Source: Daucus carota subsp. sativus
Taxonomy: Eukaryota; Streptophyta; Magnoliopsida; Apiales; Apiaceae
Assembly: GCF_001625215.2 (NCBI RefSeq)
Contig: NC_030384.2
Span: 29,314,527 to 29,378,526, forward strand
Direction of reading: 5' to 3'
Length of the DNA stretch: 64,000 nucleotides
Each line of letters opens with the position of its first letter. The first letter of the stretch is position 1. The notes beneath the pieces are model-generated. The model saw nothing but the letters and a program-made list of their open reading frames with translations. It was not told the origin of the DNA and ran no database searches. The translations under genes were made by a program, and so were the position numbers. Positions 44,501 through 58,134 of the stretch are shown here, in pieces.

Positions 44501-47143
44501 ATTTGTTTCAGGACGTGAATATGATGTATTAGTCAACACTGTGAAACCTGCATAATTATAAGCAAAAAAAGACAAATAGAGAAAACAAATTGAAAAGCAA
44601 TACAAGAGTAATTATAAAAAAAATATGCGAGAAATGGCACAAATTTCTAGATTGCGATGTCAGGAAACTTACTGTTGGTTTTATTCTCAACTTCCTTGCC
44701 AGGGTTGCTTGTAAAATCCTGCCAGAAATATGTAATACAATCAGAAACAGAAAATATGTCAAATATTGCAAGACTACAACAAACTAACAGCACAAAGCTT
44801 GATTTCGCCATTATTGACTAGCTCTACCATCTAAAATCATTATATCACAAGTTTGGACCAAAAACAGGGACATGTCAAGAGAGATTGGCTTACCAGGAAA
44901 TCTCATTTGTGCATAACAAATACGCATAAAGATACAATGATAAGCTAATCTCTATTACAAGTATACAAGGATGTGACAACTAGACTCTAATTGCTTGTTA
45001 TGTTTCATCTACCAACTTCAGAACATGTCAATACAGAGAAACACATAGACATAGTTACTGAATCAAATGCAATAAAAACAGATACAAATGTCTGCAATAC
45101 TAATAATACAGGTATCTGCACTAAGAAAGACGAGCAACAACACAAAACCATCAATCAGCCAAAAAAGAAGTCCCAGCTAAAAAGGTTGTATAACAATCAT
45201 ATTATCAGCAAGCTAGCAAGCTGGAAAGCTAACAAGGGACTCCTGGTGGTCATTACGCCTAAGAATTTGAAATGTGATTCAGAATAACTCAAACACACCC
45301 CATTGGACATGATATTTTTCGCATACAAATCAAGACCCGTATTTATAAGCATACTAAACTACAAACCAAGACCTAAATCATATAGAAAGGAGAACAACTA
45401 ATAATATTGTAAGCTTCACCCATCTGTAGCACGAGGGCCTATTCAGCATAGGCTCCAATGACTGATAATTGCAACAAGTTTGACGATTAAAATTCTGGTC
45501 GTAGAACCATATGTTACAATGAAGTCATAAATTTAGCATATAGATCATCAATATAGCATTACCCAATATATCCAGATAGATTTATCAGACACCTCTTAAT
45601 AATTGTTAAGTCATAGTCTGGCTATCCAGTCACTAAAGACGGACTAACCAAAAGATCAACTGGGTTTTAACTTAAAAGTCAAACGACTAGAGAGATAAGT
45701 CATTGACTATCTCTTGAGACTGCAGCAAATTATAGTCAGCTGATGGGGGGCCTGGTGCAATCTTACTTCAAAAATCCAAACCTCACATAATTCTATATAC
45801 TTAGGAGAAGAGAGAGGGGGAGGGGTTCCACTTACCTCCACCACAGCATTTCTTCCTGTTGCTGTTTTTACATATATATATATAGGATGATATTAAAAGA
45901 GATAACATTTTCTTTTGACCATGTGATATGATTAGGATACATGCTTACCTAGTATTCCTAATTTGCATTTAATGATAGTGAACGTATATGATGATGTGCC
46001 GGAAAAAAGGGATTATATACTGAAGCAAATGAAAATTAATAATTCTAGAACAGAATAAGCAATTATATACTCTGGGATAAACGGTACATTGAGCTACAGT
46101 AAAGAATTGCCACATATAGGTCTAGCCGTCTAGGCAATAAAATTCCGACCATTTTGACCATATAGAAATAAGAATATAGATAATCCTATTGCCTAGACAT
46201 ATTTGTGCGCAAATAATTCTAGTACAACTTCTGCTACAAGATTAACAGAAATTCAAATTTTCTTATAACTTCATTGGAAAACCCATTTCATAATTTTTGC
46301 CATTTATTAGGCATATTTAGCATTATAATTAGGAGACATTATGACAGCGCTCTGATATCTCAGATAGCTTAACAGCACAAGAAGACGAGTCTTAACCATC
46401 TAAGCAGTATGCAATGAACCTTGGGAAGTGTTGGCACCGTTACTCTCACTTGTTGATCTACATATTTTGTTTCCGCCTGCTACATAAAGCAAAAGAAAAT
46501 AATGACGCTTACGTGACATCATACAGCTATACAATTAATAAAGTAAAGGATGAATAATACCAAAATAATAGTTATTATCATCATTATTACCTGAGAGTAG
46601 TTCTTAGTAGTAACTTCGACATGCTGATCATAAACTCTAAGCCGCTTCTAATTAAGAAGAAAAAAAATTAAAAACAACACAAAAGTAACAGAAGTAAATA
46701 ACATAAAATTACCACACAAATACTTACTGATTCTAAAGGCCGTGAATCGGAATCAAAAACTGAATAAACAAAAAAAATCAAAATCAGTAACTTAATTAAT
46801 TTCTACATCTCGAGGAAAATACGGAGCATATTAACAACTGATCTGAAAAATTAAAGAGTCTGCAGCAGTTAATTCGACATACATTGTAATTAACGGATAA
46901 GACGAGACACGAATATCAAAATCGACGCAAAACAAGTAGATCTAACATTACTCAAAATCGCAATAGTAATGTGATGGATTGAATTGGAGAGGTACCTGAA
47001 GAATGAAAAGATTTGAAGAGACCGAGCATGAACACTAAAGGCACGAGCATCGAGAGGAAGACGAGCGCCAGCACCGCAATGACAGGTCCTCTCCATCGCC
47101 TCGGAAGCGTGTACGATGACGCTCCGCCACCGCCTCCTTTCAT
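41594..47143 (-). CDS. GAUT7: Galacturonosyltransferase 7 (GT8 family, pectin synthesis complex subunit)
   Basis: Ten exons join in frame: 47143-46996, 46759-46728, 46647-46591, 46476-46420, 44718-44673, 44547-44501, 44405-44107, 43554-43197, 43120-42578 and 41872-41594, encoding 621 residues. The true start is the ATG at 47143; the preceding codon is TTG. Residues 19-43 form a signal anchor after basic RRWR, giving type II Golgi topology. The GT8 domain shows VVVLDDDLVVQRDL (triple Asp at 452-454), then CAWLSGFNVIDLVRWR and, near the end, LGHTYSLAPETVRNAAVLHFNGN. The ending CNVNP and the LPEEFRISF segment match my memory of GAUT7, the partner that holds GAUT1 in the Golgi for homogalacturonan synthesis. 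It is judged GAUT7 rather than GAUT1 from the sequence after the DDD motif. Confidence 0.93.
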
Positions 47144-47195
47144 CAATCTCTCTCTCTATCTCCCTCTCTCTCTCTCTCAATCTCTCTGGCACACA
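47144..47195. repeat. CT/GA-rich tract in the GAUT7 5' UTR
   Basis: Runs of TCTC and CTCTCT directly upstream of the GAUT7 ATG. GA/CT-rich leaders are common near plant transcription starts. A separate T run at 47408-47427 lies further upstream. Confidence 0.7.
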
Positions 47196-48498
47196 ATGAG
47201 TCTATACCAAATCTGGAGAATTGAAACAAAAGCACACGCACATAGAAACGAATCTCAACGATTACACACACTAACGGAATGCTATGGTGATGTGAATAGA
47301 TACAAAGAGAGTGTGCGTATCGTGGCCAGATCCGAGTTTGAGCACTAGAAGGGAACAAAGTGTAATTTGTTGCCTTGCTTTACCTCTTTCTTTTCCCAAC
47401 CGACTCTTTTTTTTTTTTTTTTTTTTACTCAGATCTGTATGTCCACGTTAAATCGGTATTTTTAGAATTTAGAATGGTTAGCACTCTAAACTTGGCCGTT
47501 AGCATAAAATGCCTCGTGTTCCTTGCGGGTTGCGGCAACAAGTTAAAACTCACCTTTCATTGTAACAAAGTTTAATCAAATGGACTAAATTTTGATTAAT
47601 TATAAGATTCACCATTTTTTGTACTAAAATTTTTTTGATGATCAATATGATTAGTTCTTTTGTTTATTTTCCTGACAAAAATATGAAAAAAAAATTTATT
47701 TTTTTTACAAAAAAAGATTAGTATGAATTATAAATATTGTAATATGTGTGTCTAACCAAAGTTCTCGTTTTGGTTAAACATTATAATTTTAAATAATTAT
47801 CTCATATTTATGAGTTTTGATATTTTTATTATTGTATGATATGTTATGTTTTTCGTCAAGAATTATATGTCATAATTGGATTATTATTTTAGCCAAGTTT
47901 TCAATATTTTAAATTTATGAGAAAAGAGTTTCAAAATTTGGCGACTACTGGTGCTAGTACAACAGTCTAACACCTGAAGAAATTTCACTTTCAGCTGTTT
48001 AATTAAGTTTTAAAAACAACGTGACATTTCCTCATCTTCCACAACCGTCTCTGTGCATCCTTCGCTTTCAATCGTAATTGTTTCGTGACAAATTCTTTTT
48101 TGCTTTCTCATTTAATTGCGAAATAATATATTTTGTGGTTGTAATACAAATTTTATCTCAATCAAATACATGGTATACAGTACACATGTTTGGTAATGCG
48201 GTCTTTGTTTAGTTCGGCTTTAGCAAATTATTATATAAAGTGATTAAGGACTCATTTTCCGGATCTAATTAGGTAAATTATAATCTTTAAATTATAAAAC
48301 AAAATTTGATTGACTCGATTTTTGAACATTTATAATTAATTATTTGATAAATATGAATAATTTAAATATGAACTCACTATATATATTAATATACAATTCT
48401 CACAATAATATTCAATAAATTGAAAAAAATGTATATTGAATACCTTAAAATAATTATTAACAACATAGTTCATGTATTAGTATTACTTTAATATGTTA

Positions 48499-49663
48499 TC
48501 TATACTATACTATTAAAACCGAAATATTGAAAATTTGGTCGGTCGGTACTTGGGCCAAAATACGGGCCTATCCATATAATTAATTATTCTTTATAACTTT
48601 GGGCCGAAATATAGGCCTATCTATGTAAATAATTATTATTTTTAAATAATATATGTTATATTTTTATATTTTCTAACTAAAAAAACCCAATTTTTCAAAA
48701 TAACATTGAGTAATATAGTTATTATCTTTTTAACTAAAACATGTTATCTTTTTTAAGATTTAATATACTATTAAAGTCGAAACATTGAAAATTTGCTCGG
48801 TCGGTATTTAGGCCGAATACATGCATATCTATATAACTAATTTTTTAATTTTTTTAGCTTTGGGTTGAAATACAAGCCTATCTATATAACTAATTATTCT
48901 TTTTAACTAAACTATATTATTTTTTTATATTTTCTAACTAAAAAAACTCAATCTTCTAAAATAACATCGAGCAATATAGTTATTGCCTTTTTAACTAAAA
49001 CACGTTATCTTTTTTAAGATTTACTAACTAAAAAAACCGATCTTCTACAATTAACACGGGTGACATATATATAAAAATATAATATTATTAATATATTATT
49101 ATTAATAAATAAATGGTGATATTTGTTGACCAAAATATATTAATGTTATTTTTAAATACTCTACTGATCTAAATTTAAAAGTAATATTACAAATCTATAA
49201 TATACTATATAATATTGTACTATTAAAACAAAAATATGAAAAGTTTAGTTGCTGGGTTGAGATTGATAAACCGGTTCATATTCGATCCATGTACGATTCC
49301 CTTTAACTTATAATATGTTTTATACTGTATGGGTTATGTTCTATGGTTCTATTATTAATTATTAATAACTAAATATTAAAAGGTTAATTGGGTTGTTTAT
49401 ATCTGGATTTATGGGTCTCTTTAAATTATAACATATAAGAAAATATAATATATTTTAACATTTTCATTAAAATATATATTTGACTTCATTTTAAATTAAC
49501 TATTTGACGGATTTAACTATTAAGAATTTATTCAGTTGTTAAATAAAAGTTTTATTTAATCACATTATTCTATCATAATTTTACTATCAATAAAATTAAT
49601 TAAATTATGCGGTAAAATAAAAAATATTATAACCGCCCGTGCATTGCACGGGTTTTAAGCTAG
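48499..49663. mobile_element. Non-autonomous Helitron, complete, 1165 bp
   Basis: It starts TCTATACTATACTATTAAAA after an A (48498) and ends CTAG before a T (49664), the expected A-to-T insertion with TC and CTRR termini. A perfect 8-bp-stem hairpin, CCCGTGCATTGCACGGG (49636-49652), lies 7 bp before CTAG. The start region is repeated inside: ACTATTAAA...CGAAA.ATTGAAAATTTG.TCGGTCGGTA occurs near 48510 and 48768, with a weaker copy near 49217. No Rep/helicase coding sequence is present. Confidence 0.88.
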
Positions 49664-49808
49664 TTACAATAAATTTATACGTACAAATATGATTACAAAT
49701 TGTTATTCTTCAAAGTCAAAAAGTTAAAACCATTTGATTGTGAAATTTTGAAATCAATATAATTTTTATGTGCAATTGTAACTACAAATATTTATTTCAA
49801 AAAATAGA

Positions 49809-49810
49809 TA

Positions 49811-49860
<50 letters not shown>
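49809..49860. repeat. AAT trinucleotide microsatellite
   Basis: About 17 consecutive TAA/AAT units, 150 bp beyond the Helitron 3' end. Confidence 0.92.
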
Positions 49861-50929
49861 GATGTCGACTGAAATGTAAAATAATGTATATCAATAAACT
49901 ACGGCTTAGTATTAGGGACTAAACTAGTTCGCACCATATTATAACAGCAAAAATCGGAATCTAACAAAATAATAAACTCTTTGTATTGTCGGACAGCCAC
50001 AAGAGGAGCAACATGTATATTTATAAAATTGTAATTAAACACTTGGATGAATGCCCGATCAGTATAATCAATTTTCAATCATTTGACCAAAATATGAATA
50101 TTCAGTAAGAAGGATATCTAAAAATCCTGAATACTTGTGCCTTAACAACATTTAGCCAAAATAAGAATATTCAGTATAAAAGATCATGGATACTCATAAA
50201 ATATTGGGTTATAAGAGGATTCCCATGTTGATACGACACAACTAGTTGAGTATCAGCTGGTTCATACTCCACAGCTAAAGTATTATTAATATGATACTTC
50301 ACTGGGAGTGAAACAACATATATATTTATAAACTTAATTAAATTCTCGGATGAATATATGTCGAAATACCCGGTTTTCAACAAAATTTGATCAAAATATA
50401 AATATTCACTAAGAATGGGCCTTAAAAGCCCGCAAGATACCCCATTGTCGGAGGAGTATCAGTATCATGCATCACAACCAATTGATATCAAAGTGATAAT
50501 CCACTGATAGAAATTATCACTATGATACTTTGCGATGCGCCTTCTCAGCACAAGGGCAACGTCTCAAGCGTAAGGCCAAACCACCAGTTATGATGCACGG
50601 GTGTGTTTGAAGTGGTGTCACAGTTATTAGCTAAAATAGTCTGGTTGGCAGTGATATGTACAAGATAATTATGATATTATTAGTTGTTTAACTTACGTTT
50701 TTTTAAGTAATCATAGTAGGCGCTTGAAGTAATCATAGTAGGTATTTTCATTTACCCAGTCATTGCTATCTTTTATAAACAGGGATTCTTGTAGGTAAGA
50801 TGACGATAAATAAAATAGTAAATGACAAATTTACACCGCACTTCAATAATAAAAATTTAAACTAACACAACAATGAACTCTCTGTCATTTTATCCGAAGA
50901 ACATGCTCATGCGAGTATAGTGCAGTGTT

Positions 50930-52400
50930 GGCCACTCGGGCGGTCTGAGTCGGGCCTGGCGGAGTTGCCAGCGGCCCAAGCTGGTGGGAATTGATTCTAA
51001 TCGGCCCGCTTGTTTACACAGTTCGGTTCGATCCCGGGCCGAGTCCTCAGCCACAGCCAGTGAACCCATGAACTGATTCGCGGATTTGCGGGATGGGGCA
51101 GTTCATTTTTTTTAAAATTTTAAATTTTATGTTTTAGTTTAATATAATCAACTATTCAATATTTTAAATAAATTTTACTTTGTAAATAAAAGAAGTCAAA
51201 AAGAAAATTAATTTTTTTTCGATTTAACAAGCAGAAGTAGCCAAGCAGGTGAATTAATTTTTTTATTTTCTATATAAAATAAAAAAGGACGGTACCTCAT
51301 ATAAATTTTATTAATTAAAAAGAAATTTTACATATAATTTGAGAGGAATCCTCTCAAAAAAATGAAATAAACCGCATCAATACACAAAAAAGAATAGACA
51401 ACTTTTAAAATGACAAAAATAAATTAATCTAATTCATGTGGTGATTTGTTCGTGATTCGTTCATTCGGTTGATTCGTGTGAGCGGTATGCGTGCTTAATT
51501 CGTTTGATTTATGAGCCGGAATTGTTTTACCATATAGCGACTCGTATTCGATTCGTAATATGTAACGACCGAACTTGTTTTTCAAACCGAACCGAAGCGA
51601 AGCGAAAATACTTCGGTTTTTTCGGTTCGTTTAAACCCCCCAAACTTTATCACTTATTAACCAAATTGCGAACTTGAATCCAATCTGTCGCGTTTTTGTT
51701 CATCTAGGTCCTTATGTTCTGCTGAATAATTTTTAGATGCAATATTTAGTTCATTGCATCATAAATAAACGTTCGAAGTAAAAATAATAAATGTTAGACG
51801 ATATCAAGAATAGCGGTAAAAGATTAGACATGGTAATATAACATGACGGGCAAACTAGTTAAGTTTTGTTATATCGTATTATAAGGCTAATCTCTTCTTT
51901 CTTATGACCTAAAGGCCTTTTCTCTCTCTCCGAGAATAGGTGATATTGATATAGGTCAGAATTATGATAAATAAGGGAATTGGAAAATAATTATGAGGGA
52001 TAGATAGATGGCGAACTTGAATACAAAGACAATAGGGATACGTTAACAATTAACGTATCACGTATGTAGTTTTAATGTATTGTTGTTATTATTATTATTA
52101 TACATAAATATAATTTAAAAATAATATAAATTTCAGTTAAATCGAAATTATGTTTTTCAGAAACTGGATCAAGCCGCATTTTTTTCCTATTATAACCGAA
52201 AACTGAACTAACTGGAATTTAAATTTTTCAAACCGAACTGGACCGAACTTGTACGTTCGGTTATTTCGGTGCGGTTTTGCTCGGCCCTGGATTAAACATA
52301 ACTCAATAATTTCTATTTCGGTTCGGTTCGATTTTACTCGGCCCAGAATTTAATATTTAATATAACTAAATAATTCTTGGATTATTTTAACCGATCAGTT
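50930..52400. repeat. Decayed TCGGTTCG-type repeat cluster with GC-rich head
   Basis: About 50930-51070 is GC-rich and opens CAGTGTTGGCCACTCGGGC, reminiscent of a hAT left end. From 51470 to 52400 the motifs TTCGGTT and AACCGAAC recur. Two imperfect direct copies of a GCTCGGCCC-containing unit occur at about 52256 and 52316. No coding content was seen. This makes up much of the upstream region of the SixA-like gene. Confidence 0.5.
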
Positions 52401-52546
52401 TAACCGGACATTAATCAGTATTAAAAGATAGCGGGCATCCTGGCTGGGACATATTTTCTTCTGTTGCGAAGATAAGAAGGAACAAAAGGGGCGACGAAGA
52501 AACCTAGTAACACTGTGCGAGTGTCCGAAGCGAGCACGAAGAAGAC

Positions 52547-55500
52547 ATGTTACAAATGTTACCCTCTTTTTGTTCTTGTCCTTGTATTTCTCTTGGTCGT
52601 ACTAAAAGTTACAAGCCTCTTCAATCCTACAGTAGTTCAAGCGTATCTCCTTCTCTTGTTATTGATGAAGTTCAGACAGCTACTTCCCAGCGGCCCCCTC
52701 TCGTTTCGCCTTGTCCCCGCCGTCTTATTTTGCTCAGACACGCTCATAGTTCTTACTCTTCTGCTTCTCTCCGAGGTAGTATCTTCCTCATCAACTGTTT
52801 TTATGTTTTCACAGTCTTTTATTACAGCCCCTTGTTTGCTAATCAGTTGTAAGTATGAGTCTGATGTAGTTGTGTGTCATAATTAGCTAGCAATTTTAGA
52901 TCAACGTGTGCTGTTATGGTTCGAATGGCCTAATTGTTGTTTTGTTAGAAGATAATTTGGATAGAGAAGAATTCGTAGATAGTCTAGTTGTAATAGTTTA
53001 TCTCCGTTTCCGTTTATTTGGCCTAGGATAGGGGCTCTCTTTGATAACTCTGTTTTTCTTTCGGGAAAGATAAGAAAGTCGAGAGATTAGGTAGATGGGA
53101 ATATGTGTTACAGTGTTATGGTTTGAGGTAGATAGGAACTCTAGAAATGATTTTTGATTTCTTGTGGCTCTACATTCGAATTTTCGAAGTCATCTTCTTC
53201 CTTTGTTGCTGCGTCCTACGGGAGCTGTGTTTGTCCCCCTTCTTAACAAGAGAATGGAAGTGTTTTTCTTGTCCAGATTACTAGACTCATAACTGAATCA
53301 GTGGGAAAAATATCTTCTCTGTGTCTCAAAAGTGCATAACTAGTTTTAGATCAGGATGTGAATCATAATAAGCACTAGGGCCATGTTTGTTTGGAGGGTT
53401 TATAATCCCCAGATTGTTACCTTATTTATCTCATTTGTAAAGGATTATAATCCCATGAATTCATATTCCAATCACTGTTTTAGTCCATTTTTATGGGATT
53501 ATAACCCCTTGTGAGAGAAGATGTTATAATCCCATGGAAATGAAATAAAAAGTTGATTGGAATACTATCCAATGGGATTATAATCCCTTTAATTTAAAGA
53601 AAATAATATAGTTATCGCGGAATTATAATCCTTTAAAACAAACAAGGCCTAGATGTTTAATGCCTGTAAACTACTAGTTCAAATTCTACAAATTTTTGCC
53701 ATAGCGACTACTTAAAGTGGCCATTCCGCTGAATTGCTGTTTGGAACCGCCATTCTAACATATACATGCAGACTTGATAGACTTGTATTGTATCATCATC
53801 AGACAAAGCACTAAGATGCTAAAACAAATGACAGTATAAATCATATTCTGTGTGAGAAAGTGAAAGAACCAAACATCCTCTCTTAATATTTTTTGGTGAA
53901 GCTGGTCATCACATCTTTCCAAATCACTTGCTCTTGAACATGTAGACAAGCAAATAATATTGTAATCCATAATGTTAGCATACATATAGCTGCTCTATAT
54001 TGTATGTGATGGATACATAGTTCCAGATGCCTGTTAAAATTTTAGTATCAAACATCTTAACTGATGGGACCAAATGTATTGTACATTGACCATCAAGCTG
54101 AAGAAAAAGGTTGCAGAAATGCATAACTTGTACATTCAACCTGTTTAGAATTCCTACAAATCCAGAAAGAAAGATGATTCATAGAGTTTGTAGTTGCATT
54201 GTAATATGAGTGTCTCAATGAGGTTGCACATTGCTCTATCTGTAGTGACATTCATACTTGGTAATTGCAACTGTTTTGAGTTTTTAAAAACAAATACATC
54301 AACCTGAGTTTGAGAATGCACGAACTTAAGTTGATAATGCAAATTCTGTACCTGTTTTGGAGCTTGTATTAACATATTGTTTTGAGTTTTTAAAAACAAA
54401 TACATCAACCTGAGTTTAAGAATGCATGAACTTAAGTTGATAATGCAAATTCTGTACCTGTTTTGAAGCTTGTATTAACATTCGTTTACCACGTTCTCTC
54501 AAAATTTTGAGTGTGCATGTAAAACAAATACATCCCAGTTCTTTAAGCAACCGTGCATCCACTAGCCATGTAGACAATTTAATCTTTCTGTAATATCATT
54601 TTCTACATCACTATGGGCATCCCTCCATCAATCTGTTATTGGCTATACATTTATGTATATACTTATATTATAAATAAAAACTCCATTCTCTGTCTTCTTA
54701 TAGATCACGACCGACCTCTGAGCGAAGCTGGAGAAGCTGATGCTATCAAAGTTTCTCAGAAGCTTCATCAGTTGGGCTGGGTTCCTGAATTGATTTTATC
54801 TAGGTTAGTGTTATTATGCATTGCTTCATATCACAACATTTAGTCATCTATCCCCAGTACACATTCTACTGGTAAATAGATTGCACAGAATTAGTTGATA
54901 ACAAACAATTCTGTATAGTGACGCAGTGCGAACAAGGGAAACACTCAAGTGCATGCAGGAAAAAGTGAAAGAGCTGTCTGAAGCTGAGGTACATTTCATC
55001 TCGAGCTTTTATTCTATTGCAGCAATGGATGGACAGACCGCTCAGCACCTTCAACAAGCCATCTGTAAATATGCACGAGATGAGACACTTACAGTTATGT
55101 GAGTTCTGCTGACTGTTACAGCTTCTTTGGACGTTCTATCTTGTAGGTGAGGTGCTTGTGTGTACTTTAGGTACATCCTGACCTGCCATAAGAATGGAAT
55201 GGAGATTTTTGGTAGTGTTTCTACAGTTTCTTAATTAAATGTTATGGATGCTTGGTGTTACTTTAAGCAAGTTATTTCCCTTCATAGTTAAGCTTAATCC
55301 ACATAAAAACAGGAACAGGTTTACTCTTTGCTCATGGTCGAGTATTACATTGCTGAAAATAATGAGAAAGAAACTAGCAATTAGTGCTTTCAAGTTCTCG
55401 AATAGAGTAGTAAGGCATTGCAGAAAGTTTACCTACTTCTTTCTCCTATATAAATTACAAAGATTTTATTAACACTGGTGACAAAAGATCTTCTTCCTCG

Positions 55501-57424
55501 TAAACTAAGAGCTTTAACTTTATTAATCCTCCACGTCTTTCTTAGCATGTCTTCTAGTATAATAGCCTTATCAGACGATAATGTTCCACTTTATTTTTGT
55601 TTATAATGTAGTTGGGACCGAATTTCTTTGATAATTTTCTTTCTGGGCAGAGGATGCACTTATATACACCTTCACTTTACCTTTCACTAAAACAAGTGAT
55701 ATAGGAACATTTGGTTAAGTTGAGCTTTCTGATATGCAATATATTATAGGTGTAATTGGTCCCAGTGTCAGTTATATGCATATGCGCATGCAGATATAAC
55801 TTTTTTCTTAAACACATGACAAACTGTACGATTCTTGTTCTCTCGAAAGAACCAACAAGTCTGATATTGGACTTACACAGGTGTATGGGACATAACAGGG
55901 GATGGGAGGAGGCGGCCTCAATGCTCTCAGGTGCCTCTATCGAGCTGAAGACTTGCAATGCTGCTTTGCTTGAAGCCTCTGGAAATTCATGGGAAGAGGT
56001 TAATATAATTTGAATTTTTGTTATATATCATTAGTAAAGTTGTGATCTGTGTTAGTTTGATTCAATAAAGATGAAAGTCAATTACGAAATATAGTTGCAG
56101 TTAACTGGACATTATATTAAACTAAGAAAAGAAGCTTTTTAAAAATCAATGCTCCTGTCTCAGTCGGTCCAATGTAATAGAACTATATAAGAGTCCTCTT
56201 TGGCTATTGTATTTTAGTTGTCTTTTCTTATGGTGTGAGCATATTAATGTTTTATTTTCAATATGAGATGAATTTTGAGATTAGTTGTAATTGTTGTTTA
56301 GTGTTAATCGAAATACATATCAACCTTTTTCAATATTGCTAAACATTGCTAGTTCGTATTCTAGATATTTTAACATTTTAATAGAGAATATATATTTTTT
56401 AATTCAGATATTTGACATGTTAGTTACTATGCCGTTCTTTTCCGTATGTGTCAGGGCTAAATGATTATGCTTACTTGAATTGTGTGTGTTTCATTTGTTT
56501 ATATTAAATTGATATTTTTTCCTTGCTAAAACTTTCCATTTTACCAACTTCTATTCCATCCTGATGGACCTGACCAACCAAAAAAGAGTCGAGCTATATT
56601 TTATCAGCCATATTTATATCATCTCCAACCCTCTAAAATCTCTAGCTAATATTGGATAAATGGCACCATACTTAAAAATTATAAAGAATATGTAAAAGTT
56701 TCTCCACACCAACCATGCATTCCTCTTGTCTAAAAATTTAGTCAGCTCTCTAATGTTGGCTATATTGTCGAACCTCTAGAGACGTGTAGTAAGATTCCCC
56801 ATCATCTATTACCATAATTGAATAATGTATTTTATTTACAACTAAAAGTAATAAAAACATACCATTTTAAAAATATAGTCAATCAATATAATCGGTAACA
56901 TTGAAGCACAACACCTTATAGGTTTAACAAATTTTACATAATCAGTACTCCCTATGTCCCATTTAATTTTATATGTTTTTTTTTCACTGCTCAACACGCA
57001 TTTCAATGCTTGTATAAAGTATAGTTCTGTAACTTATCTTTAAGAATTTTTTTTTCAATAAAAATTTAGATGTTAAATTTTATTCAGAAAAAAATCTTAA
57101 AAATAAGTTACAGAACTATACTTTACAGGAGCATTAAAGTGTGTGTCACGTCCCCGTCCCCAATATATACTACTCAGGGGGACGGAGGGACAATTTATAT
57201 CATTTTAGCCAACACTGTTGGAGATGCTTGTAATCTTTAGTTCGTAAATAATATCTGAAGGGCAATTAGCGAAAAAAAAATTTAATAATAATATCTGAAG
57301 GGCTTGTGGTTTGACTTAATGCTGTGAATTGCAGGCATTTTCTTTGGCAGGGTTTGGTGGGTGGAAGCTACATTACATCGTAAAACCAAATTCTAATGTA
57401 GATAATATCGGTCAGCTGTCCTGA
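52547..57424 (+). CDS. SixA/phosphoglycerate-mutase-like histidine phosphatase
   Basis: Five exons join in frame: 52547-52775, 54704-54803, 54919-55098, 55881-55998 and 57335-57424, encoding 238 residues. The histidine phosphatase signature is RLILLRHAHSS, with RHAH at 64-67 (the phospho-acceptor His is 65). It continues with DHDRPLSEAGEADA, SDAVRTRET (110-118) and MGHNRGWEE, whose His174 would be the second active-site histidine. The layout matches bacterial SixA and the plant homologue I recall as At3g52155. The first 55 residues are Ser-rich and poor in acids, consistent with a plastid or mitochondrial transit peptide. The substrate is not known. An internal GAG|GTACAT in exon 3 could act as a cryptic donor, but the read-through is conserved-looking. 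Introns 1 and 4 carry MITEs. Confidence 0.9.
53379..53649. mobile_element. Harbinger-like MITE in intron 1 of the SixA-like gene, 271 bp
   Basis: The left end GGCCATGTTTGTTTGGAGG and the reverse complement of the right end GGCCTTGTTTGTTTTAAAGG are inverted repeats, flanked by TAG on both sides (53376-53378 and 53650-53652). The interior holds several GGGATTATAATCCC-like palindromes. A 3-bp duplication suits PIF/Harbinger elements, although TTA is more usual. Confidence 0.75.
54272..54482. repeat. 106-bp tandem duplication in intron 1 of the SixA-like gene
   Basis: Units 54272-54377 and 54378-54482 match except for about three substitutions (GTTTG/GTTTA, CACG/CATG, TTGG/TTGA). It looks like a recent duplication. 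Confidence 0.88.
56946..57191. mobile_element. Stowaway-type MITE, subfamily B, in intron 4 of the SixA-like gene
   Basis: The left end is TA then CTCCCTATGTCCC and the right end GGGGGACGGAGGGAC. The right TA is lost. The interior contains the inverted pair around TTTATTCAGAAAAAAA that defines subfamily B. Confidence 0.75.
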
Positions 57425-58134
57425 CAATACTGACAACTCAAGTCAATGAAGCTTGAGAAAGAGAGAGCAGGAGAGACATGAAGAGGAGTTCACATCAATT
57501 TTTGTTGATGCTTCTCAGTGATGTAGTCTGGACATGTTATACAATGCTGGTATGATTAGTAAAATTTTAATGTTGTGGAACAGATTTTTATGATTAGAAT
57601 AGGTAGATTTACAAACATGTTTTTCCAGTAGTTTTCTTAATTTAAACATTTGCGGGTTGCTGCCACACTGAGTTCTGAAACCCTCCCACTTCTAAAAATC
57701 TAGTTCCGGAACACTCCCACTTATGGAATTTAGATCTGGAACACTCCCACTTGCCGCATGCAAAATTCTATTTTCACTTGACGAAAAGAGAGCAAGCACT
57801 GCCAAAAACATAGTCTACTTTTGAGTTTGGTGTTGCTACTAATCAAAAAAGTTTTGTCGTCCAAACTAGAGTCCGTCAAGAACTGAGTTGAGTTCAAGTT
57901 GATTTTGAACTATTCCAGTCAAGTTTGTGTAGTTAGCAATATCTTTTTATTTTTTCTAGTTTTGGGGCTCAATCAAAACTTTACAAATTAAAAAATTATG
58001 ATAAAACAAATTATTGTGTCACATTAATAAATCCGAGGACAAGTATGCAAGAACCTAGAAGTTTTTATAAATATTATAAATTTTAATTTGCTTATAAATA
58101 TGGGTCCGATGGCTGTGGACTGATTAAATGGCCT

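Noticed and set aside
47013..47348. 111-residue plus-strand open frame over the GAUT7 first exon
   Set aside because: It is the antisense shadow of GAUT7 exon 1 and its CT-rich leader.
49636..49652. Perfect hairpin considered as a transcription terminator
   Set aside because: Position, stem and the following CTAG fit the 3' end of a Helitron; bacterial-type terminators are not expected in nuclear plant DNA.
52515..52886. 123-residue hydrophobic frame overlapping the SixA-like first exon
   Set aside because: It is an out-of-frame reading; the overlapping frame from 52547 carries the RHAH signature and splices correctly to the remaining exons.
54980..54990. Extra intron donor (GAG then GTACAT) in exon 3 of the SixA-like gene
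   Set aside because: Reading through gives a continuous family-like sequence (VHFISSFYSIAAMDG) up to the donor at 55099, so splicing here is not needed.
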